From Incurvaria masculella (Eukaryota; Arthropoda; Insecta; Lepidoptera; Incurvariidae), in contig OX335641.1 in NCBI GenBank assembly GCA_946894095.1, forward strand, positions 10,186,501-10,250,500: a stretch of 64,000 bases of DNA. Reading direction: 5' to 3'. The translations under genes were made by a program, and so were the position numbers. Every line of letters starts with the position of its first letter. Positions within the stretch are counted from its first letter, which is position 1. Positions 1 through 10,129 of the stretch are shown in pieces. The notes beneath the pieces were generated by a model. It did not search any database. It had not been told where the DNA came from and saw only the letters and a program-made list of their open reading frames with translations.

Positions 1-2204
1 CCCCTCCCCCGCAAGGGCTTGGCTCTGCGGGGGTGGAGGGCCGGTGACTGGAATCATATTTGCAAAAACTCCGAAACAATCGCGCGCGGCCGACCGACAA
101 GTATGCGGTGTGGCCTGCACAAAAAACTATTTGGCGGGTAAAATGACAGATCCAAAATGGCCGCCTCAAATCCGTGCGCTCGCCGGGTTCATAAAAAATA
201 TTACGACCGGCATATTATTGCCGAGTGCACACACGCATTATGATCACGATGGAATAGTCCGATGCAAAAAACCGAGCGAGATGTAGAAATTTTAACTCAT
301 AAAGTGCGGCCAATATTATGCTGCGATTGGGCGCTAGTGCTTTGACTTATTATAAATAATTAATGATTTTGGTCGCTCTTATGCGCGATAAAATGCCATT
401 ATGGTTTTCTTCGGGTGTGTCTGCAAAAAAATATTGAAAACTGCGGCCGCATTTAACTCGTTTTGAATCGCAAAAAATACGTTTAAGAGAGTGCGCGGGC
501 ATCGCTGAAATTCCAACTGTTTCTTGCGCCCGTTCAGTCATTTGACTCTGCGCCATTATCTCCGGAATTAAGGCGGTAAAAAACCATCGGATTCGATTAA
601 GGTATATGTAGAGATCGTCCCGGAGGAAAAATAGCAGAAATGCGACATTTTTTCTCAGATAAATAAGCGGAATATGTAAGAGTTGGACGTGTCGGGCGTC
701 GCAAGGGGCCCGCATAAACTTTAATGGCTCAAGACCTCGTTTAAAACGGCACCAATTGATGACTTCGATCACCCAATAAATAAACATTAAACTGTGAAAA
801 TTCAGATCCTCGTCAGGGTTACCGTCGAATTGCTTGGGTTTCAAGGCGTTGCCTCTATATTAAAAAAAAAATCGTAGACAGCAATCAAAATTAAAGATTA
901 TAAAATTAAAAGTTCTTTAATTAATTTACACTGATATACTTTTTTGTAAATATTTTCCCTACAAATTCATGTACCTACTCACGAAAGCCTAGTTTTGTCT
1001 CTATTTTAGATTCAACTTTCCCTTTTTTTATTGTTTATAATGTTTTTATTAATTTCGCTTCCGAAAAGTTCGATACAGTATTTTCTTACGTTTGATTTAA
1101 GGCCTGCTTATTTACTGGTTGTGCTTGTTAGTTACGATATACTAGGTGTCGCAAAGTTGCAAGTAAAAGATATGCCTTAAATGAAAAGGTAATTAACATC
1201 AATATTTTAAAGGTTAAACAGAAATAAAATTAGACAACATGTTTCCTCCACAAAGCATACATTATATTTACGTAATGTACAGGAAACTATAAGTGTGTGA
1301 TAGTTGATTCAAAGTAAAACTGTAAGATGCTTTTAAGTTGTGAAGTAAAAGTAATAATATAAAATCGTTAAGTACAAAGTATGATTTACAATAGTGACAA
1401 GGTCCCCAGATACCATAAAGGTGTTCACAAATAGCAGCGGCATCTTAGGAAGAGTTCAGTAAATACATTATCAGAAACTCTGTCCTTTAAAAAAACTCCA
1501 AAGAAAACGGTCTCCACGACATGAAATGACAGATGTAGCGCGAATCTTGCATAATTATAAATTCCATACGTTCCCATCAAACAACCAAAAAACACATCAC
1601 AATTAAAAGATGATTTGCATATTCTCATAGCCCTCTTTGTTCAAATAAGCCAGGTTGGGAAGAAGAATACATCAAAAGTGATAAAAGACAGTTTTTTCGT
1701 CGACATCCTCGTACGGAATACCGTCAGTCATATTATCACTATGAATTGTTAAAACCATCTTTGCGTAACGCTCCCGTACAAACATATATTTGTGTGTATT
1801 TTTTTTTGTTTGTGTTAAAAACCATTACAATGAACATCCTTGGTTCATGAACATCTTGTCTTCTAGTGAGCGTTACGAATCACATTAGTCGATTATAATT
1901 ATCTGCATTGACTTTTGAGGTTTATTTGAAAGGAAAATACAATGCTTAAATAAATAAATCTAAAAATATAATAAGTAGAAACTAGCTTTCGGCATCTGCA
2001 AAGGTGCAGGGTAACGGGACAGATCTATATTATTCAAAAGTGAAGAAAGTAGATACGCAGTTGGAAATATGTTTATTTACATTACTCTAAAACTATAAGG
2101 TTATTGCAGATTCGCCTTACACTTAGGACTAAATCTTTCATTTTATCATCACTAAATCTTGTAAGTAATTTGATTTTTATGTGTGGTGTGTTTCGTCCTA
2201 TGGT
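1..2204. other. Intergenic or intronic DNA, no gene recognised
   Basis: The first 350 bases are moderately GC-rich; the rest is AT-rich. I see no splice-supported exon, RNA gene or clear repeat boundary. A 164-codon frame on the minus strand (350-844) has no recognisable domain and no start or splice context that would support it. Confidence 0.5.
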
Positions 2205-2400
2205 TGTTTTTTTATATAGGTGAAATGGATGGCTAATACCATACTGCGTCGTGATATTAGTTAGACCAATACACCACATGGAAACTAGGTGCCATTCTTT
2301 AATAGGACGACTTGAATGAATGAAAAACACTGAAAACTTTCATTGTCGCTTCGACCATTTCGCATTCAATGCCGAGACGTCGCAACACCGATATTCTATG
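2205..2400 (-). mobile_element. SINE fragment (tRNA-headed family), 3' part
   Basis: The reverse complement contains degenerate pieces of the SINE body seen in full at 26833-27235: the step covering the ATTGGATGAAAA region, the CACCTA-TTCC block and the GGGCTAATATCA-like block near the tail. The tRNA head is missing. The copy lies about 230 bases upstream of the LTR retrotransposon and is not part of it. Confidence 0.6.
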
Positions 2401-2633
2401 AGGCAGGTAGAATGGGTCAGAATGTAACAGCGAGCGTGAAAGGACGAGAGTAGCCATCAAAGCTCAGTCGTATGGCGGCAGCGTAGCCACGAGTTAGGGA
2501 AATGCTCTAACGAATCCAGGACGCGCTAGATCGAACACTGAAAATAAAAATCAGTGAATCAAACTGTAATTACAATAATAACAACCGTCTCACCACGTTA
2601 AAATAGATCCAATTAAGTAAATCGGTTACTCTG

Positions 2634-2835
2634 TGTCATGCCAGGCCATGCACATAAAAATAAAATAGAATAGTTTAAAAAAAAAATGACAGTTCCGTGT
2701 TCGAAGAGAGACTAGAAAAAGCGGATCGGAGAGAGTTTTGTTTTTAGAAAATAATTTTGCCAAATAAAGTTCTGGTTCCCGATGATCTGGATTTTCACTG
2801 AGCTACGCCACCCCCGAGCACGCCAAGACGTGACA
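2634..2835 (+). repeat. 5' LTR (202 bp)
   Basis: It matches 8992-9193 base for base in my reading, including a run of ten A. It begins TG and ends CA as LTRs do. An AATAAA polyadenylation signal is present towards its 3' half. It is short for a Gypsy LTR. CTCTG precedes it. Confidence 0.95.
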
Positions 2836-3141
2836 TTGGTGGAGGCGCCTAGATCGCCTAGATCGTCGGAGGAGTCGAAGTTTAGGCCGTAGAAGGCCTG
2901 CGCTGCTTCGCGTACCACTGCTGCTCGGGCTACCGCTGCTGCACGTGTAGCGCACGGTGCGAAGGAGACGACGCCCAGAAACGTCGGGTGTTAGTATATA
3001 AAGGGTTGGGAATATGGACTTTCCTTGGTGAGTATTTCTTCTTGAACATTGTGAACTCATGTGTGTATTCTCATCTTGAACATTAATTGGTGTGGTGCTA
3101 TTTTTCCTATGTAGGGTTTGATTAGGGTTCTATTCTGAAAA
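2836..3141 (+). promoter_or_regulatory. Retrotransposon leader with primer-binding site and TATA-like box
   Basis: Directly after the LTR the sequence TGGTGGAGGCGCC starts at 2837. TGG at this place pairs with the CCA end of a tRNA primer, so this is the likely primer-binding site; I could not assign the tRNA. A TATATAA box lies at 2995-3001, outside the LTR, which is unusual because transcription normally starts in the LTR. The gag ATG follows at 3142 in the context AAAAATGG. Confidence 0.6.
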
Positions 3142-3891
3142 ATGGAGAGAATTATGTCTCAATTTGGGGGCGATGGCCAGGACAATGTGGAAGAGTTTCT
3201 ATATTCCTTTGAAAACATAGCTGCAAGATATGCTTGGTCAGAGGAAATAAAAAAGGGAGCACTCCCCGCCTACCTAAAGGGAGCGGCAGCTTATTTTTAT
3301 GCGGGTATTAAGGATCGTACGTACCAGGAAATAAAAAATAGTCTGACCGAGGAGTTTCCATCGAAAATAGATTATTTTCTTCTACTGACCACGACGAAAC
3401 AAAGGGATGAAGGCTTAGTTACCTTCACCTATAAAATGTTGAACTTCGCTACAAAAGCAAAGCTTGACGACGAAGAGAAAATATGTAAATACGTTATATC
3501 TGCGCTTCAACCATATGCGGCCCATAAATTGATAGGAAGGAACATTATTAAAATCTCTGAATTGAAAGCAGCAATTCAAGATATACAATACTACGAAAAC
3601 AATAATGCCGAGGACGTTACATACGAGTTACCTATCCATACGTCTTCGAACAATTTGCAACAACAGATGGTAGCAACACCTCAACCGTGGTACCCAGACA
3701 ATTGTTTTGTGAACCCAGAGGCAGCTAGCGTAGCAGACCGGCATCTGGCGGCGTCGTCACGTCAAAGGCCTGTCCCGGGACGTTACGACTTCAGGACACG
3801 TCCTAACGAAGGCCATGCGGGCGCCCCTGGGACGTACGGTCACCATTCCGGTGCACCAGTACACCCAAACGGGAAAGGGCGACAGTACTAG
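3142..3891 (+). CDS. gag: Gag-like structural protein of the LTR retrotransposon
   Basis: A 249-residue frame in the gag position between the leader and pol. The first 150 residues are charged and helix-prone with a conserved-looking capsid-type stretch (DDEEKICKYVISALQPY), as in Ty3/Gypsy Gag. The C-terminal 70 residues are Pro/Gly/His/Arg-rich. No CCHC zinc knuckle is visible, which is unusual for Gypsy Gag; the basic tail may bind RNA instead. The frame ends in TAG at 3889-3891, while the pol frame is already open in the -1 register from 3807. ATG 3142 was chosen as the first ATG of the frame; a second in-frame ATG follows at codon 5. No internal stop is present. Identification rests on position and composition more than on sequence similarity. 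Confidence 0.8.
   Translation: MERIMSQFGGDGQDNVEEFLYSFENIAARYAWSEEIKKGALPAYLKGAAAYFYAGIKDRTYQEIKNSLTEEFPSKIDYFLLLTTTKQRDEGLVTFTYKMLNFATKAKLDDEEKICKYVISALQPYAAHKLIGRNIIKISELKAAIQDIQYYENNNAEDVTYELPIHTSSNNLQQQMVATPQPWYPDNCFVNPEAASVADRHLAASSRQRPVPGRYDFRTRPNEGHAGAPGTYGHHSGAPVHPNGKGRQY
3864..3870 (+). promoter_or_regulatory. Candidate -1 ribosomal frameshift heptamer CCCAAAC
   Basis: The seven bases fit the X XXY YYZ slippery rule and are in the correct phase: gag codons read CAC CCA AAC, so slippage by -1 leads into the pol frame, which is open from 3807. It lies about 20 bases before the gag stop. The sequence immediately downstream is G-rich (GGGAAAGGGC), but I did not establish a pseudoknot. 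Function is inferred. Confidence 0.55.
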
Positions 3892-3911
3892 TAAGGACTG
3901 AGACACGTGTA

Positions 3912-6900
3912 ATGTCGCCCGTGATAAAGGAAGGTACGATACTCTATTTACCCATGTACTCATGTGATTTTTGCAAGGAAATTGCGGGTTTGGTTGACAC
4001 GGGAGCAGTGAAAAGCTGCATAAACTATGAAGTGGTTAAAGGGAGACATTTGTTTGAAATACCAGAAAACTTTACATTAAAAAGTGCTTCGAATAATTCA
4101 TTGAACATTGCTGGATTTACTACCATTAATTTGCTCATCCAGAATTTAAACTTTATATTAGAAGTGATTGTGATAAAGGACCTTCCAACAGAACTTATTT
4201 TAGGGGTAGACTTTCTCAAAGAAACAGGGGCCATGGTCGATTACTCAGGACAGGAGATAATCCTACACAGACTAAATAAAACATTTTCTTTTAGTGAGTG
4301 TACTTTGAAGGAAGTGAATATCCCAATCGATAATAAAACCAGAAACTATTTCATTAATGCGAAACCATCGGTGGGGTATGTGTTTACCACGAGCTCAAGG
4401 AAGCCTAACACTACGTACGAAATAGGACAGAATTTAAATAAAACACAGAAGACTATATTAAATGAGTTATTATATGAATATCGAGATAGGTTTGCGTACT
4501 CCAACGGAGACATCGGGAAAACAACCCACCATGAAGTTAAAATAAATACGGGAGATACCCTACCCATTCACAGACCACCATATAGAGTGTCAATGGCGCA
4601 AAGGGATATTATAAATACTCAGGTAGAAGAAATGTTAGGTAATAATATAATTCGACACTCAAAGAGTGCATATTCGTCGGGGGTAGTTCTGGTAAAGAAG
4701 GGTGACGGAACCTGGCGATTTTGCGTCGATTACCGTCCTTTAAATAAGTTGATTAAGAATGACTGTTATCCGATGCCCCGTATTGATGATTTATTGTCGT
4801 GTCTGCAGGGTGCCACTTATTTCGCATCGCTAGATTTATTAGCCGGTTATTGGCAAATACCAATCGCCGAGCAGGATAGGGAAAAGACTGCGTTCTGCAC
4901 GTCTTCGGGTCTGTATGAATTTAACGTACTACCTTTTGGATTGAAAACGAGTCCATCAATTTTTCAAAGGTTGATGGATAGGGTATTAGGGGAATTAAAA
5001 TATCACGGTGCGATCGTCTACTTAGACGACATCCTGGTATATGGTAAGTCATATGAGATATTTTTAAATAATCTCCGTAACGTCTTAAATAAATTAAGGT
5101 TAGCGGGGCTAACATTAAAACCAAATAAATGTTCGTTTGGTGTCAGGGAAGTAGCTATATTAGGGCATCAGGTAAGCGCAGTAGGGATATCCCCAGCGAA
5201 AAAGAATATAGAGAAGATAGTAAACTTTCCCACTCCGAAAACAGCAAAACAGGTAAGGTCGTTCATAGGGTTAGCGTCATTCTTTAGAAAATTTATACCA
5301 AACTTTTCCAAGAAGAGTTTAGTGTTGACCGCGTTAACGCATAATAATGTTCAGTTTAGATGGGGTGAAGAAGAACAGACAGCTTTCCAGTGGCTAAAAC
5401 AAGAGTTGGTGAAACCACCTTGTTTGAGTCATTTTTCCGAGGATGAAGGGGAGATTATAAGGATTGCTGTCGATGCCAGTAATGAGAGCCTTGGTGCACA
5501 TGTTATGCAGGGATCAAAGCAGAATAAACCATCAGAATTTAAGACAATAGCTTTCGCGTCAAGAGGTTTAAGTTCATTAGAAAAGAAATATAACACTACA
5601 GAGAAGGAATGTTTAGCGATTATCTGGGCTTTCGATTATTTTAAACATTTTACGTGGGGTAGGAAAATTCAGGTGGTCACAGACCATAGAGCTTTGTGTT
5701 GGTTGCAGTCGTGTAAGGATATGAATAGACGGTTAGCTGGTTGGTCTCTTAAATTACAAGATGTGGAAATGGAAATTATCCATCGTCCAGGGAAGGAAAA
5801 CCTCGTAGCGGACGCCTTATCTAGAATCCAATATACGGAGGAGGAACAAGAGGTAGGAAACGTGGAGATTCCAACTTACTTTATAAAACCTCAAGGAAAA
5901 CCACATCAGGATAGCTATATATTACGTAATCATTCCTTATCCGTAGATCAATTAAATGATCATTTCTGTGCCGCCATAATAAAGAAAGTACAGGACCATC
6001 ATAGCAACGCATTCAAGGGTTACTTTATGGATCAGGGTATTTTAAAGAAAAGGGTCAAAGTAACCAGCGGGGAACACATTTTAATAGTGCTTCCACAAAT
6101 AAGGGTAAACAATATTCTGAAAGAGGCTCATGATGAAGCCTTAACAGGAGGTCATTTAGGGTTAGCTAAATCCTTAGGAAAGATTAGCTCAAAATATTAT
6201 TTCCCAGGTTTAGCAAAACAGGTAGAGTCCTACGTCAAGACGTGCAAAATATGTCAGGAGAAGAAACATCGTTCAGGCAAACCACTCGGTGAACTGATTA
6301 ACATACCAGTGGCCGGAATTTTCGATAAAATAGGTATCGACATAATAGGGCCTCTGCCGAAATCAAATACGGGAAATAGGTATATAATTACCGCGATCGA
6401 CTATTTATCAAAATGGGCTGAGACGAAACCCTTAGAGAAAGCGACAGCAGAATCGGTAGCTAACTTCTTGATAGAAAATATATTTTGTAGGCATGGAGTA
6501 GTAAAGGAGATAATATCAGATAGAGGCTCCGTTTTCACTTCAAAGTTAGTCAAGAACGTACTCGAATTGTTGAATTCGCATTCTATTCTGACTACGGCTT
6601 TCCATCCACAAGGAAATGGCCTTTGCGAGCGTTTTAATGGTACCCTGGTACAGGCACTCTCGATGTATGTAAGACAGGATCAGCGAGACTGGGATATATA
6701 TGTACCTTTGGTAACGTTTGCCTACAATACAGCTGATCAATCTTCAACACATATTTCCCCTTTCTTGCTCGTCTATGGTCGTCAACCCCTATTCCCATCT
6801 GATTTTTCGAGTAATGCTACAAAATTAACATTAACAGAGAAAATTGAATTCATCGAAAAGTTAAAACAACAAGCTAAAGCAAATATCACAAAAAGTCAGA

Positions 6901-7151
6901 AGGCACAGAAGAAAACCTTTGATAGGAAAAGACAGTCGATGCTTTTCGAACCGGGACAATTGGTCTTAGTTCAGAACCCATGTAAAATCATTGGGAAAAA
7001 GACCAAACTGGCACGCATGTACGAAGGTCCTTATAGAATCACAGCTCGATTATCTCCAGTGAATTACAAAATAAAAAGTCTAAATGATAAGCTGAAATTC
7101 GAACAAAATATTCACATGAATAGAATGAAACCTTTTTACATTCGTGCGTAA
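3912..7151 (+). CDS. pol: Pol polyprotein: protease, reverse transcriptase, RNase H, integrase
   Basis: From the first ATG of the frame this is 1079 residues; the frame itself is open from 3807, so the natural product is probably a Gag-Pol fusion made by frameshifting. Domains in order: aspartic protease (VDTGA near residue 30, LILGVDFL near 95); reverse transcriptase (LDLLAGYWQIPI near 305, catalytic YLDDI near 375); RNase H (AVDASNESLG near 525, TEKECLAI near 565, VTDHRALCW near 595, DALSR near 635); integrase with the HHCC zinc finger (H-x-H, CKICQ near 775) and D,D35E core (GIDIIGP, SDRGSVF, ending in NGLCERFNGT); then a GPY/F-type module (YEGPYRI) near the end. No internal stop or frameshift is present and all catalytic acidic residues are there. 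Integrase after RNase H places it in Ty3/Gypsy rather than Ty1/Copia. Confidence 0.97.
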   Translation: MSPVIKEGTILYLPMYSCDFCKEIAGLVDTGAVKSCINYEVVKGRHLFEIPENFTLKSASNNSLNIAGFTTINLLIQNLNFILEVIVIKDLPTELILGVDFLKETGAMVDYSGQEIILHRLNKTFSFSECTLKEVNIPIDNKTRNYFINAKPSVGYVFTTSSRKPNTTYEIGQNLNKTQKTILNELLYEYRDRFAYSNGDIGKTTHHEVKINTGDTLPIHRPPYRVSMAQRDIINTQVEEMLGNNIIRHSKSAYSSGVVLVKKGDGTWRFCVDYRPLNKLIKNDCYPMPRIDDLLSCLQGATYFASLDLLAGYWQIPIAEQDREKTAFCTSSGLYEFNVLPFGLKTSPSIFQRLMDRVLGELKYHGAIVYLDDILVYGKSYEIFLNNLRNVLNKLRLAGLTLKPNKCSFGVREVAILGHQVSAVGISPAKKNIEKIVNFPTPKTAKQVRSFIGLASFFRKFIPNFSKKSLVLTALTHNNVQFRWGEEEQTAFQWLKQELVKPPCLSHFSEDEGEIIRIAVDASNESLGAHVMQGSKQNKPSEFKTIAFASRGLSSLEKKYNTTEKECLAIIWAFDYFKHFTWGRKIQVVTDHRALCWLQSCKDMNRRLAGWSLKLQDVEMEIIHRPGKENLVADALSRIQYTEEEQEVGNVEIPTYFIKPQGKPHQDSYILRNHSLSVDQLNDHFCAAIIKKVQDHHSNAFKGYFMDQGILKKRVKVTSGEHILIVLPQIRVNNILKEAHDEALTGGHLGLAKSLGKISSKYYFPGLAKQVESYVKTCKICQEKKHRSGKPLGELINIPVAGIFDKIGIDIIGPLPKSNTGNRYIITAIDYLSKWAETKPLEKATAESVANFLIENIFCRHGVVKEIISDRGSVFTSKLVKNVLELLNSHSILTTAFHPQGNGLCERFNGTLVQALSMYVRQDQRDWDIYVPLVTFAYNTADQSSTHISPFLLVYGRQPLFPSDFSSNATKLTLTEKIEFIEKLKQQAKANITKSQKAQKKTFDRKRQSMLFEPGQLVLVQNPCKIIGKKTKLARMYEGPYRITARLSPVNYKIKSLNDKLKFEQNIHMNRMKPFYIRA

Positions 7152-8991
7152 CTGATACCAATAATCCTTTTTTTTTACCATGTCTTGATTCTAATAATAT
7201 GTCATGTGCATATATTAGTAGTTAGATCTTTATTTTGTTGTACAATCACCGCACTCGTAGTATGTACTTATGTTATTTTACTTTAGTATAATAGGGTAGG
7301 GTCAAGTAAAGAGCCATTCCCAAAATTCAAAAATATCCATTTGGTCTTAACCGTGACATATTTGGAATAATTCTGAATGCGAATAAATCTAGGCTAGTAA
7401 TTATTTTGAATCTGTTCCTGTTAGGAATATATTATAATTTTATTTGATTGCCTATTATTTTTACTGATTAAGTTTGTGTGTACGAGAAGGGTCTCAAGTA
7501 TATAAGTTTGTAGAATTGTTGAATTATTTTAATTTCATGGTCTACTCAGAGCATTTTATTCTTGGAGTAAATAACGATGGGGTCGATGTGCGGTAACTTC
7601 CGGTTAGAATTTGCAACGTACTAGGGTCTATTTTATCTAATTTCATCTGACTGAAATGTATAGATATATTGATTCGATTATGTTCATATTCATATTTAGT
7701 TTTCTCTGAAGAAAACATAGATAACTTCGGTAGCACACCCAGGTGTAGGCGAAAACCTTCGTATCCAATAATATTGCATTCAGAATGTTCGAAATGAAAG
7801 GTATCATCTCATTTATTAAATATCTTTTTCACTCTTTGTATTACCTTTCTTTAGCATAATATTATCCTAATTTGGTTGTCATCCATGGATGATTTTTGTA
7901 CTTAAAATAATTATGTTTGTACCATAGCTATAATCATACATATTTTTTAATTATAACTCTAGTAATAACTCTAGATAACATAACATAAGTATGTTTTCCT
8001 TTGATTTCATCCGTAACTTTAAATAATATTCTAGTGAAATAGACCAAATTTTATTTAATTCAATATTATTAATTGATTTATTTGTAATATTTTGGCTTAT
8101 GTGCCATCGTCCATACCTGATTAGGTTTATCATATTAGTTAAATAAATAGAATAATTTTACGTAAGTACATGTATTCTATTAAGTAGTATCATCTTAGTA
8201 AATAGACAAAGGACTCGTAAGACTTAGTCTAATATGTTGTTGTGTGATGCCATCGAGTTTGGAACGCGCTACCCTCCGATGCTGGGTGCTGAGCTTCAAA
8301 AGCACGCTGGTCCTCGGCGTTCGCTCGGTCGTCTTCGAGTCGGCGGCTGGGAGCGTCTTCAGGCTGGAGTCATGCACTCATCAACCAACCGGAAAAAAAT
8401 CGGGACGAAGCAAACAGGACGAAGCAAATGTTTAAGGAGCCCGTATGGCTCTAGCTTTCTATCTCAGGCCTATAAAAGATTATGTTTAACTATGTAGAAT
8501 AATTTATGTTGTGGGTTGTGAAGTTTAAAATAATTCATGTTACAAAGTGACGTATGACAACCTGTCAAACGTCTAGTCTGTCCGGCCAGCGGCCAGTCTC
8601 AGAAGACAGCATACAATGATCCATAGAGTTTCAAGTCTTCTGTCACAGAGTTGATAGTAAGTAACGGCCACACAAGGCAATTACTTCATAGGTCTGTAAG
8701 GAGTCATAGAGTATAGAGTATATATTATAAATTGTTACTAGCTTCTTGCGAGCAGATCTAGTGATCGTTTTCTATAAATATAAATGTCTGTCTGCTCGAC
8801 TGTCAGGTCAAGGATTCTGACTGAGATTTTGACGAGGTTTTACTCGGTCAAACTGTGTTCACAAATGAATATGGGACACAGGGCCCCACTCGGGCAGTTC
8901 TTGAAATTAGTTAGCAAATACTCCTCGAAGTTTTGGGACCTCAGAACTAAACTTGGTGGAACATAAACTAATTTGTAAAGATAGGGAAGGG
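7152..8991 (+). other. Retrotransposon 3' region without env, ending in polypurine tract
   Basis: 1.84 kb between the pol stop and the 3' LTR. Only short, unrelated frames are present (longest about 90 codons), with no signal peptide or membrane segment, so I see no envelope gene. A GC-richer patch at 8232-8430 contains a short direct repeat (GACGAAGCAAA twice near 8404-8427). The last bases, AGGGAAGGG at 8983-8991, directly precede the LTR and are the likely polypurine tract priming plus-strand synthesis. Confidence 0.75.
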
Positions 8992-9193
8992 TGTCATGCC
9001 AGGCCATGCACATAAAAATAAAATAGAATAGTTTAAAAAAAAAATGACAGTTCCGTGTTCGAAGAGAGACTAGAAAAAGCGGATCGGAGAGAGTTTTGTT
9101 TTTAGAAAATAATTTTGCCAAATAAAGTTCTGGTTCCCGATGATCTGGATTTTCACTGAGCTACGCCACCCCCGAGCACGCCAAGACGTGACA
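8992..9193 (+). repeat. 3' LTR (202 bp)
   Basis: Apparently identical to 2634-2835. It is preceded by a polypurine tract and followed by CTCTG (9194-9198), the right-hand target duplication. Confidence 0.95.
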
Positions 9194-9361
9194 CTCTGAG
9201 TAAAAATAGTTAGTCTTTTTATTTTAGTTTTTTTTCCATTCTTACTTATATTCAGTGAAAAGGTACTGTCCAATCTGTTAAACTTCTGGACAGTTGCACG
9301 CCTAATTTGTAGTCAGCCGTAATGTTCAATCGGTTTTCAAAATCATCTGGGCCTCTACTAC

Positions 9362-9525
9362 GACCCTATCGAGTATGCGCTATCGATGAGGCGATATCGC
9401 CGGTCAAAAAAATTGTATGCGTTTGACAGATGGTATCGACAGCGCTTTGGACACCAACTGTCAAACGCATACAATATTTTTGACAGGCGATATCGCCTCC
9501 TCGTTAGCGCCTACACGATAGGGTT
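9362..9525. mobile_element. MITE with about 68-bp terminal inverted repeats (family A)
   Basis: The left arm starts GACCCTATCGAG and the right arm ends CGATAGGGTT; the arms pair over about 68 bases including GCGATATCGCC and TTGTATGCGTTTGACAG, with a spacer of about 28 bases. No coding capacity. A fragment of the same family lies at 37622-37690 in a kinesin intron. Superfamily not assigned. Confidence 0.75.
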
Positions 9526-9983
9526 CGAAGTGAAATCTCTCACACGTTTTATTTCCGCCAAACGGTTAAAATAACCGTTCAATACTGTTTTGGTTCATTG
9601 AGAAATGCTTTACCTGACTTTTATCAGTGCTAAACAGTAAACAGTCAAACATTTTTTTTTTCAGTAAATATTATTTTCCTTAAATAGCGTTCTGTGAAGG
9701 TCTTGCGCTTTTTTTAGTGTTTTTACGTTTGGTTGGAACTCGATAAAATCATTAGTGAGAGAATTGATAAGCGAACTCATTCGGCCACGCACCCGCGATT
9801 ATATGTAAAAGTGACTACGCTACCGCCCCCATTAAAATTAGTTTCGGCTGCCACTCTCGTCCTTCCATGCTCGCTGAAGCAGAAGCAGGCCGGGGACGCA
9901 AGGAGGCTTGATGTCTGGTTTCATAACTTATTTATTTAACCCTCATAGTTCAGCTAATCAAACGTATTTTCATAAAACTAACC

Positions 9984-10129
9984 CTGGAGGGCACAATCTC
10001 TGGTTAGTGATAAAATTTAAAATTAAAATATATCCGTCCTTATTTTTCGCCTCAAGAAGAAAAAAGAGAGATTTATACTAACCATAAATTTAGTACTAAC
10101 CAGATATTGTGCACTCCACCCTAAATATC
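9984..10129. mobile_element. Small MITE (family H), copy 1
   Basis: The arms GGGCACAATCTCTGGTTAGT and ACTAACCAGATATTGTGCAC are inverted and imperfect, about 25-30 bases, around an AT-rich centre with no frame. A second copy lies at 50797-50938 in the kinesin gene. Confidence 0.7.

Larger units (their letters stand above)
2629..9198 (+). mobile_element. Ty3/Gypsy LTR retrotransposon with 5-bp target duplication
   Basis: A 6.56-kb element (2634-9193) is bounded by two 202-bp direct repeats that I read as identical. They start TGTCATG and end GTGACA. CTCTG occurs directly before the left LTR (2629-2633) and directly after the right LTR (9194-9198), the expected 4-6 bp duplication of integrase-mediated insertion. 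Inside are a leader, gag, an overlapping pol with the order protease, reverse transcriptase, RNase H, integrase (the Ty3/Gypsy order), and about 1.8 kb without an env-like frame. Identical LTRs and uninterrupted frames suggest a recent, possibly still active insertion. Clade assignment would need a reverse-transcriptase tree. Confidence 0.96.

Noticed and set aside
350..844. 164-codon minus-strand frame
   Set aside because: No recognisable domain, no supporting splice or start context, and length within chance for this composition.
8234..8497. Possible env remnant in the retrotransposon
   Set aside because: Overlapping frames in a GC-richer patch, with no signal peptide, Cys pattern or membrane segment.
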